This document shows, piece after piece, positions 58,240 to 64,000 of a DNA stretch of 64,000 bases. The position numbers and the translations under genes were made by a program. The DNA lies in assembly GCA_034717695.1 (NCBI GenBank), contig JAYELS010000058.1, positions 56,649 through 120,648 of the forward strand, given 5' to 3'. The notes beneath the pieces are model-generated. The model was not told where the DNA came from and did not search any database. It worked only from the letters and a program-made list of their open reading frames with translations. The first letter of the stretch is position 1. The number at the start of each line of letters is the position of its first letter. The DNA is from NAT127 sp034717695. Its GTDB lineage: Bacteria; Pseudomonadota; Gammaproteobacteria; Pseudomonadales; Porticoccaceae.

Positions 58240-59343
58240 CTAGCTCAGCGCCGGCAGGCGATTGTCCGTATCCAGAAAGCCCATCAGCCAGCCGGACGCC
58301 ATCCCCACGTAGAGGGCATTGCCCATCACCGCCCGCCGCGCCGCCTCGCCGTCGCGGTTGAGCAGCGCCACGAAGGCGGCGAGGCCGATGGCTTCGAGGC
58401 CAAAGGTGACCACGGTGCTCCAGTGCAGCACATCGTCGAAGTATTCCGTCGACCAGCCGTCGTTGGCGCCGCCGCCCCAGGTGGTGTTGGCGAACAGCAC
58501 GGCGCGGCCCCAGAGGTCGCGGAGGGTTTCCTTGCCGGACTTCTCGGTGATGAGGGTCCCGTAGCCGTCGGGGTTGGCGCGCACCGCGCGCTCAAAGGCC
58601 GAGCGCCAGGCCCGCAGGTAGTGGGGGGAGGGGAGTTCGTAATCGATCCGCATGAAGTCCCGGGGATTGATCCGCACGAACGCCGGGTTGGGGGCGCGGT
58701 GGGGGCGGCGCTGGCCTACCGGGGCATCCTCGATCTTCACCACCTGGGCGCCGGCGTTGTAGGCCATGCCCCACACCGCCCCGTCCGGGGTGTCGTCCTG
58801 CATCAGGCTGGGCAGGAGGGCGAGGCAGGCGTCCTCCCCTTCTTCCAGGGCCTTGAGGCGCAGCGTCAGCTTGTCGGCAAGCTGCTGCTGGAGCGCCGCG
58901 AAGGGGGCCTTCATCTGGATCCCGAGGCGCTCCATGGCGGGGGGCATGCCCCAGTTTTCCCGCAGCTCCATGCCGCCCCAGTAGGCGGTGGCGGTGAGTG
59001 CCCAGGTCTGCTCCCCGAGGGGGTGGGCAAGGGGCTTGCCGTCCATGATGGGGCCGCTGAGGCGATCGGTGATCCAGCCGTTCAAGGCGATCCAGTAGGC
59101 CTTGGGGGTGGCGAGTTGCCGGGCGGTGGGGGCGAATTCGCCGGCGAGGGCGTCGAGCAGTCCGGGCGCGGCGGGCATCACCCGGGCGAGGGGCGGCAGC
59201 ATCGGCATGGTGCCCTCGACCTTCAATGGGGCGGGGCGGGGTGCTGTCGGCGAGGCGGCGAGGCTCCGGCCCGCCCCCGTCAGGCCCAGGGCGGCGATGC
59301 CGCCGCCAAGCATCCTGAGGAGTGTGCGGCGATCCTGTGTCAT
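58240..59343 (-). CDS. Tat-exported protein of unknown function
   Basis: A 367-residue protein with a twin-arginine signal (DRRTLLRMLGGG, hydrophobic GIAALGLTGAGRSLAA, likely cleavage near residue 30), implying export folded, often with a cofactor. The rest has HWSTVVTFGLEAIGLAAFVALLN and repeated Trp-rich segments but no motif I recognise. It may be a periplasmic partner of the convergent molybdopterin enzyme or of the P450 next to it; nothing in the sequence decides this. The ATG is at 59343. Confidence 0.8.
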   Translation of the reverse strand: MTQDRRTLLRMLGGGIAALGLTGAGRSLAASPTAPRPAPLKVEGTMPMLPPLARVMPAAPGLLDALAGEFAPTARQLATPKAYWIALNGWITDRLSGPIMDGKPLAHPLGEQTWALTATAYWGGMELRENWGMPPAMERLGIQMKAPFAALQQQLADKLTLRLKALEEGEDACLALLPSLMQDDTPDGAVWGMAYNAGAQVVKIEDAPVGQRRPHRAPNPAFVRINPRDFMRIDYELPSPHYLRAWRSAFERAVRANPDGYGTLITEKSGKETLRDLWGRAVLFANTTWGGGANDGWSTEYFDDVLHWSTVVTFGLEAIGLAAFVALLNRDGEAARRAVMGNALYVGMASGWLMGFLDTDNRLPALS

Positions 59344-59446
59344 GGTCGGGTGCTCCGGTTATTGTTGTCGGGTGTTGTGCTGCTCGGATGCGCGGTGCTG
59401 GCGCCAAGGCGCCGGGGAAGTAAACCCCATTATTTACGAATATGTC

Positions 59447-59475
59447 AAAAAAAAGCCCGGCATCGCCGGGCTTTT
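59447..59475 (-). terminator. intrinsic terminator of the P450 gene
   Basis: GCCCGGC/GCCGGGC (59455-59461 and 59465-59471) with a 3-base loop has AAAAAAAA on one side and TTTT on the other. On the minus strand this gives a GC stem followed by a long T tract, 25 bases after the P450 stop. Confidence 0.85.
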
Positions 59476-59499
59476 GGGTGTGTGGCAGGGGCTTCCCTG

Positions 59500-60783
59500 T
59501 CAGCTCGCGTCCCACACCACCGGCAGGGCCGTGGGGGAGCGGAACTGGATGCCGCGGATGCCCTCGTAGCCGCCTTCCGGGTCGAGGCGCAGGTTGGGCA
59601 GGTAGTCCAGCACCGCGTTCAGGGCGATCTCGATTTCCATCTTCGCCACCGGCATGCCCATGCACATATGGTGGCCAAAGCCGAAGGACATGGCCTGCTT
59701 GGTGCGCCGCACGGTGAAGTCGTAGACATCCGGGTTCTGGTGGACGCTGGGGTCGCGGTTGGCGGCGCCCACCAGCATGCTGACCCCGGAGCCGGCGGGG
59801 ATTTTGACACCGGCCACCTCGGTGTCCCTGAGGGTGATGCGGGGAATGATGGACACCGCGCCTTCGTAGCGCATCGCCTCCTCCATGGCGGCCTTCACCA
59901 GGCTGCGATCGTTGCGCACCTGTTCGAGCAGGGCCGGGCGCTCCAGCAGCAGGGCGAGGACGTTGGCGAAGGCGCGGCTGGTGGTCTCCCCGGCGGCGGC
60001 CATGGTGGGGCGCAGCACCTGGGCAATTTCCTCGTCGCTGAGTTTTCGACCGTCGTCATCGATGCGGATGAGCTGGGCGATCAGATCCATGCCCTCGAAG
60101 TCGCCGGCGGCGCGGCGGGCCTTCACCACCGCGAGGATCTGGTCGTAGATCTCCCCGGAGGCCTTGAAGGCGTTGGCAATCCGCTGCTGGGCTTCCTCGG
60201 GCTTGGAGAAGTCGCACATGCCCCCCAGCACCATCAGCAGGGCGCGGGTGTTGAATTCCTCCATGGCCCTGGGGTCGTCGGTGGGCAGGCCGAAAATTTT
60301 GTAGACCACCCGCAGGGGGAAGTCGAGGATGAAATCCGCCATCAATTCCCCCCGGCCGCGGCCGGCGATGTCCGCCACCATGCCCCGGATGGTGGACTTG
60401 AAGTGCTCGTCGGACATCTGCTTGAGGGCGGCGGGGGAGAAGATCCGCGCCAGCAGGGCGCGGTGGGCGCGGTGCTCCTCGCCCTCCTGATAGAGGATCA
60501 CCGGATCCCCCATCACGCCCCCGAAGGCCTCCTTGTAGATCACGCTGGAATAGGTCTCCGGGTCCAGCAGCGCCTTGCTGCACACCTCGTGGCCGAGGAA
60601 GGTGAAGACCTTGCGATCCCCCGTGCGGCCCGCCACCAGGGACGGCACCCCCAGTTCGGATACCAGGTCTCCCTCGTATACCACGCGCTGTTCACGCAGT
60701 TCCTTGTAGCGCGGGTACGGGTCGGCCATGGTGCCGGCGTAGGCCTTGCTCAAGGCAACGAATGCGTCGTTCATCTTGGTCAT
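59500..60783 (-). CDS. cytochrome P450
   Basis: Soluble P450 of 427 residues. The heme loop is FGFGHHMCMG with C374 as ligand. The ExxR is in EEAMRYEGAV, and the I-helix reads MAAAGETTSRAF with the full acid-Thr pair. It is more conventional than the P450s at 22059 and 28988. The ATG is at 60783. It has its own intrinsic terminator and is divergent from the membrane protein at 61001, separated by a 217-base region. Confidence 0.94.
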   Translation of the reverse strand: MTKMNDAFVALSKAYAGTMADPYPRYKELREQRVVYEGDLVSELGVPSLVAGRTGDRKVFTFLGHEVCSKALLDPETYSSVIYKEAFGGVMGDPVILYQEGEEHRAHRALLARIFSPAALKQMSDEHFKSTIRGMVADIAGRGRGELMADFILDFPLRVVYKIFGLPTDDPRAMEEFNTRALLMVLGGMCDFSKPEEAQQRIANAFKASGEIYDQILAVVKARRAAGDFEGMDLIAQLIRIDDDGRKLSDEEIAQVLRPTMAAAGETTSRAFANVLALLLERPALLEQVRNDRSLVKAAMEEAMRYEGAVSIIPRITLRDTEVAGVKIPAGSGVSMLVGAANRDPSVHQNPDVYDFTVRRTKQAMSFGFGHHMCMGMPVAKMEIEIALNAVLDYLPNLRLDPEGGYEGIRGIQFRSPTALPVVWDAS

Positions 60784-61000
60784 GGTGAATCCCCTGTGAA
60801 AGTAAGGTTTTTGTCCTGGCTGTCATCCTAGGAGCGCGCCCCCTGGCAGCCAACAGACAATCGGGTGCTTTTGTTCGAAACCGGACTTGCCGTGGGGACT
60901 GTGCATCGCCGCCGTTGGGCAGTGCCAGACCCGGGTGTTAAGCTTGCGCCGCGTCCAAGGCCAATCGCCGGATTCTGAACCGACAATAAGAGATGCCACC

Positions 61001-61840
61001 ATGACCCTGCTCAAGCGAATCCTGTATTCCACACTCTTGCTGCTCCAAGCCTCGGCTTTTGCCAATGAACTCGGCGACAGGGAAAACCCCTTCGGCCGTC
61101 CGCCCATCGACATGGCCAGCATGCACGACATGAGCATCACCCTGTTTTTCGTGATGCTCGCGGTGTTTGGTCTTTGGAGTCTTTACAGGCGGCGGCTGAG
61201 CCTTGGCCTGCTGATCCTGATCGCCGCCATGTCCGCCTCCTGGCAGGAATTCTTTGGCGACTGGGGCAGCTACCTCTACTGGAACCCTGAGTTTCCCCAG
61301 CTGCCCTGGGGGGAGATGGCCTTCACCACCCCGGACAAGCCCCTGTTCATTCCGTTTTCCTGGGGCTGGTATTTCGCCTTGATCTACACCTCCCTGGCGG
61401 TGGTGTTGATGTGGCTGCAGCGCAAGCTGCCCGCCGTGCCCAACTGGCTGATCGTGCTGGTGGTGGCGGGGCCGCTGTTCTACGCCTACAACATCTACGG
61501 CGAGATGAACGCCGCCAACATGGCGTGGTGGGGCTACGCCCACTCCTTCGGCCCCGAGGCCCGGGGCACCTATGCCGCCTATCCCCTGGTCTGGCCCAAC
61601 GTCGCCCTGGTGGCCTGGAGCGTTGTGCTGCTGTGCATGTTGACCGCCCGGGACAGTGCCGGCTACTGGTGGCACGAGCGCCTGATGGGTGTTCCCCGGG
61701 CCGCGCCCGGGGTGGGCCATGGCCTGGCGCGGATCGGGTCGTTCATCGTCGCGTTCAATGTCAGCTGCCTGCTGGTGGTCACTATCCCCTGCATCCTGGT
61801 GCGGCTGATCTGGGGCGTCGACAGCCCCATCGTGCCCTGA
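61001..61840 (+). CDS. multi-pass membrane protein, possibly AveC-like
   Basis: A 279-residue integral membrane protein: an N-terminal signal-like segment ending near AFA, then about six hydrophobic helices (for example ITLFFVMLAVFGLWSLY, WGWYFALIYTSLAVVLMWL, WLIVLVVAGPLFYAYNIYG). The GDWGSYLYWNPEFPQLPWGE and Trp-rich loops resemble the AveC/spirocyclase-type membrane family as I recall it; this is tentative. The ATG at 61001 follows AATAAGAG. It lies next to a P450 and a KstD-like dehydrogenase. Confidence 0.72.
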   Translation: MTLLKRILYSTLLLLQASAFANELGDRENPFGRPPIDMASMHDMSITLFFVMLAVFGLWSLYRRRLSLGLLILIAAMSASWQEFFGDWGSYLYWNPEFPQLPWGEMAFTTPDKPLFIPFSWGWYFALIYTSLAVVLMWLQRKLPAVPNWLIVLVVAGPLFYAYNIYGEMNAANMAWWGYAHSFGPEARGTYAAYPLVWPNVALVAWSVVLLCMLTARDSAGYWWHERLMGVPRAAPGVGHGLARIGSFIVAFNVSCLLVVTIPCILVRLIWGVDSPIVP

Positions 61841-61923
61841 CCGTCGTTTGATCCGCCGTCAAGTGGCGCCGGGTGCCAATCCCCTGGGCGTCGGGCTACA
61901 ATGCGGCTGTCTTACGAAGTGCC

Positions 61924-61943
61924 GGCCCGCCCCTGGGCGGGCC
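61924..61943 (+). terminator. hairpin after the membrane protein gene
   Basis: GGCCCGCC (61924-61931) pairs with GGCGGGCC (61936-61943). It is a short GC stem between the membrane protein gene and the GTG at 61973. No T run, so the function is uncertain. Confidence 0.35.
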
Positions 61944-61972
61944 TGTTGATAACAAATAAGCGGGAGTGACTT

Positions 61973-63637
61973 GTGGAAAAAGATATCGTGATCGTGGGCT
62001 CCGGCGGCGCAGGCCTGTCGGCGGCCATTACCGCGGCCAAATCCGGCCTCGACGTGCTGGTGGTGGAAAAGACCCGGTATTTCGGCGGCACCACGGCGCT
62101 GTCCGGCGGTGGCATCTGGATACCCGCCAACAGCATCGCCGAGAGGGAGGGGCTGCACGACACCCCCGAGGCCGCGGCCAAATACATCAGTGGTGTGGTG
62201 GGTGATATCGTTCGCGAGGACGTGCTCGACACCTTCGTCCACAGCGGCCGCGAGATGCTCGACTTCCTGCTCGCCAACAGCGAGGTGGAATTTTCCATCA
62301 ACCATGCCGAGCCGGACTACTACCAGGATGTCGAGGGCGCGGTGATCAAGGGCCGCCTGCTCAACCCCGTCAACTACGACGGCCGCCTGCTGGAGCGGGA
62401 CGATCTGCTGGCGATTCGCCCGCCGCTGCAGGAATTCAACGCCCCCATGGGCTTCATGGTGAGCTTCGACGACATCCCCCACCTGATGAGCGTGGGCAAG
62501 AATGTCGCCTCCACCGTGCATGTGCTGAAGATGGTGGGCCGCTACGCCATGGATCGCCTCAAGTACCCCCGGGGCACCCACCTCACCATGGGCAATGCCC
62601 TGATCGCCCGGATGCTGCGCTCCGCCCGCGCCGCCGGCGTCAACCTGCTCAACAACGCCCCCATGAAGCGGCTGGTGAGTGAGAACGGCCGGGTGGTGGG
62701 CATCGAGATCGAACACAACGGCAAGACCGAAGTGATCCGCGCCCGCAAGGGGGTGATCCTCGCCAGCGGCGGCTTCTCCGCCAGCCTCGACTGGCGCCGC
62801 AAGTACATTCCCTACCCCGAGCACCACGTCTCCTTCCTGCCCGAGGGCAACACCGGCGACGGCCTGCAAAGCGCCATCGACCTGGGGGCGGAGCTCGAGG
62901 ACGGCGGCCAGCACGGCAATGCCGCCTTCACCATCATGTCGGTGTACCACAAGCCCGACGGCACCCTCGGCAAGTACCCCCACGTCTACCTCGACCGCAC
63001 CAAGCCCGGCTGCATCGCTGTCAACAGCGAGGGCAAGCGCTTTGGCAACGAGGCCGCGGTGGACCTGTACAAGTCCATGCACGACACCGGCTCGGTGCCC
63101 GCGCACCTGGTGTGCGACCACAAGTTCATCAAGAAGTACGGCCTCGGCCTGGTGCTGCCGGGCGGCCTGCGCCTCGGCAAACTGCTCAAGGCCGGCTACA
63201 TCATCAAGGGCGACACCCTGGAGGAACTGGCGAGGAACATCGGCGCCGACCCCGCCAACCTGGCGGAGACCGTGGCCAAGAACAACCAGTACGCGAAGGA
63301 CGGCATCGACCCGGAATTCCACAAGGGCGAGACCCTGGTGGACAAGGCCCTCGGCGACCCCAGCCACGGCCCCAACCCCTGCCTCGGCCCCATCGAGACC
63401 GGCCCCTTCTACGCGGTCAAGATCTTCCCCGGCGACGGCTCCACCATGCTCGGCCTCAAGGTGGATGGCCGCACCCGGGTGGTCAACAGGGAAACGGGCC
63501 AGCCCATCCCCGGCCTCTACGCCTGCGGCCTCGACATGAACGTGCTGTGGCGCGGCCGCGAGCCGGCCCACGGCTCCTACAATGGCCTTGGCCTCACCTT
63601 CGGGTATGTGGCGGCCAGGACGGCGGCTGGGGATTAG
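61973..63637 (+). CDS. KstD-like FAD-dependent dehydrogenase
   Basis: Flavoprotein of 554 residues: dinucleotide motif IVGSGGAGLSAAITAAKSGLDVLVVEK at the N-terminus, then FGGTTALSGGGIWIPAN, the block typical of 3-ketosteroid delta-1-dehydrogenase and related flavocytochrome-type enzymes. GVILASGGFSASLDWRRKY and C-terminal GLYACGLDMN with SYNGLGLTFGYVAA follow. It starts with GTG at 61973 (CGGGAG upstream). It is the best KstD candidate in the window and would introduce a 1,2-double bond in a 3-keto ring (inference). A strong terminator follows at 63778. Confidence 0.87.
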   Translation: MEKDIVIVGSGGAGLSAAITAAKSGLDVLVVEKTRYFGGTTALSGGGIWIPANSIAEREGLHDTPEAAAKYISGVVGDIVREDVLDTFVHSGREMLDFLLANSEVEFSINHAEPDYYQDVEGAVIKGRLLNPVNYDGRLLERDDLLAIRPPLQEFNAPMGFMVSFDDIPHLMSVGKNVASTVHVLKMVGRYAMDRLKYPRGTHLTMGNALIARMLRSARAAGVNLLNNAPMKRLVSENGRVVGIEIEHNGKTEVIRARKGVILASGGFSASLDWRRKYIPYPEHHVSFLPEGNTGDGLQSAIDLGAELEDGGQHGNAAFTIMSVYHKPDGTLGKYPHVYLDRTKPGCIAVNSEGKRFGNEAAVDLYKSMHDTGSVPAHLVCDHKFIKKYGLGLVLPGGLRLGKLLKAGYIIKGDTLEELARNIGADPANLAETVAKNNQYAKDGIDPEFHKGETLVDKALGDPSHGPNPCLGPIETGPFYAVKIFPGDGSTMLGLKVDGRTRVVNRETGQPIPGLYACGLDMNVLWRGREPAHGSYNGLGLTFGYVAARTAAGD

Positions 63638-63654
63638 CGGGGGCTCTGATGTCT

Positions 63655-63716
63655 GACGCTAGACGCTAGACGCTAGACGCTAGACGCTAGACGCTAGACG
63701 CTAGACGCTAGACGCT
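63655..63716 (+). repeat. heptanucleotide tandem array: 8 x GACGCTA plus a partial unit
   Basis: Eight perfect GACGCTA units from 63655 to 63710 and a ninth incomplete unit, preceded by TCTGAC. The array starts 18 bases after the KstD-like stop codon. It differs from the 53310 array by two bases per unit but shares the AGACG core and 7-base period. Confidence 0.92.
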
Positions 63717-63777
63717 TGGGGCGCGTTGTGGGTTGCGGGCGCAATACCGGGCCGAAAGCCATAGGCCTGGGGTCAAC

Positions 63778-63810
63778 AAAGAACGGGGGCAAAGCCCCCG
63801 TTCTTTTATC
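63778..63810 (+). terminator. intrinsic terminator after the KstD-like gene
   Basis: AAAGAACGGGGGC (63778-63790), an AAA loop and GCCCCCGTTCTTT (63794-63806) form a 13-bp stem followed by T-rich sequence. It lies between two heptamer arrays. Confidence 0.85.
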
Positions 63811-63818
63811 TTTTGAGC

Positions 63819-63846
63819 GTCAGACGTCAGACGTCAGACGTCCGAC
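63819..63846 (+). repeat. heptanucleotide array: 3 x GTCAGAC plus GTCCGAC
   Basis: Three perfect units identical to those at 53310-53358 and one variant. It is followed directly by three copies of ACCCAAA-like sequence (63847-63865). It forms the second boundary of an approximately 100-base segment holding the terminator. Confidence 0.88.
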
Positions 63847-63893
63847 CCAAAACCCAAAACCCAAAAAATCAAACGGGTATACGGATTTAATGG

Positions 63894-63919
63894 TTGATGG
63901 GGCACCTTCACCCCATCAA
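63894..63919. terminator. 9-bp hairpin near the window end
   Basis: TTGATGGGG (63894-63902) pairs with CCCCATCAA (63911-63919) around an 8-base loop. It lies just downstream of the minus-strand gene ending at 63933 and may terminate it. No T tract. Confidence 0.35.
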
Positions 63920-63932
63920 TCTGATACCACCC

Positions 63933-64000
63933 TCAGATGGTTGATAGATCGACTCCGTAGTTGAGTTCCTCTGCGAAGTCCGGCAGTCCGTAACCGATGG
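63933..64000 (-). CDS. 3' end of an unidentified gene (truncated by the window)
   Basis: On the minus strand the last 68 bases read open and end in TGA at 63933-63935, giving the C-terminus GYGLPDFAEELNYGVDLSTI. The composition and codon use fit the host better than chance. The fragment is too short to identify, and its start lies outside the window. Confidence 0.45.
   Translation of the reverse strand, partial: IGYGLPDFAEELNYGVDLSTI

Overview
The window reads as a GC-rich Gram-negative chromosome segment, most likely gammaproteobacterial. It has two TonB-dependent receptors with signal peptides, an MlaFEDCB-type lipid transport operon, and many TetR regulators. No rRNA or tRNA gene was recognised. 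Almost all of it is an accessory catabolic region for a hydrophobic, probably steroid- or terpenoid-like, substrate. That substrate class is inferred from the mix of gene families and is not proven by any single gene.

Layout. 1-6054: an SDR, a convergent luciferase-like monooxygenase (LLM), then mlaF-SDR-mlaE-mlaD-mlaC-mlaB, in which an SDR gene sits inside the transporter operon. 6055-15652: a visibly less GC-rich defence island encoding a DNA cytosine methyltransferase, Vsr endonuclease, MutL/MORC-like GHKL ATPase, Z1-domain SF2 ATPase, PD-(D/E)XK protein and AIPR protein. The last four are translationally coupled. 15653-19870: a minus-strand operon (thioesterase, two SDRs, Gfo/Idh/MocA oxidoreductase, small alpha/beta-barrel protein) and a TetR gene. 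20032-24236: a Rieske protein, a Rieske-less oxygenase catalytic chain and a P450, followed by a TetR gene and its probable operator. 24237-30214: TonB receptor, nitroreductase, MFS transporter, P450. 30326-35273: LLM, SDR, a second split Rieske pair, TetR. 35552-44593: three LLMs, an FAD dehydrogenase, a molybdopterin oxidoreductase, a limonene-epoxide-hydrolase-like protein and an MFS transporter. 44881-53149: second TonB receptor, TetR, SDR, kinase-like phosphotransferase, phytoene-dehydrogenase-like oxidoreductase, aldo/keto reductase. 53150-64000: heptamer repeat arrays, SnoaL-like protein, TetR, HsaA-like flavoprotein, second molybdopterin oxidoreductase, Tat-exported unknown, P450, AveC-like membrane protein, KstD-like dehydrogenase, and the 3' end of one more gene.

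How it may work together (inference). TonB receptors and the MCE/Mla system would move the hydrophobic substrate across the envelope. P450s, Rieske pairs, LLMs and molybdenum enzymes would oxygenate or hydroxylate it. SDRs, an AKR and FAD dehydrogenases would adjust its keto, hydroxyl and ring-unsaturation state. TetR repressors would give substrate-dependent induction. No ferredoxin, ferredoxin reductase, acyl-CoA ligase or thiolase is visible, so electron donors and downstream beta-oxidation must be encoded elsewhere.

Most interesting points. (1) There are two separate gene pairs in which the Rieske cluster site and the mononuclear-iron site of a Rieske oxygenase lie on different polypeptides, each partner having lost the complementary site. 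(2) The dcm-vsr-GHKL-Z1-PD(D/E)XK-AIPR island is intact. (3) Heptameric GTCAGAC/GACGCTA tandem arrays occur in two intergenic regions.
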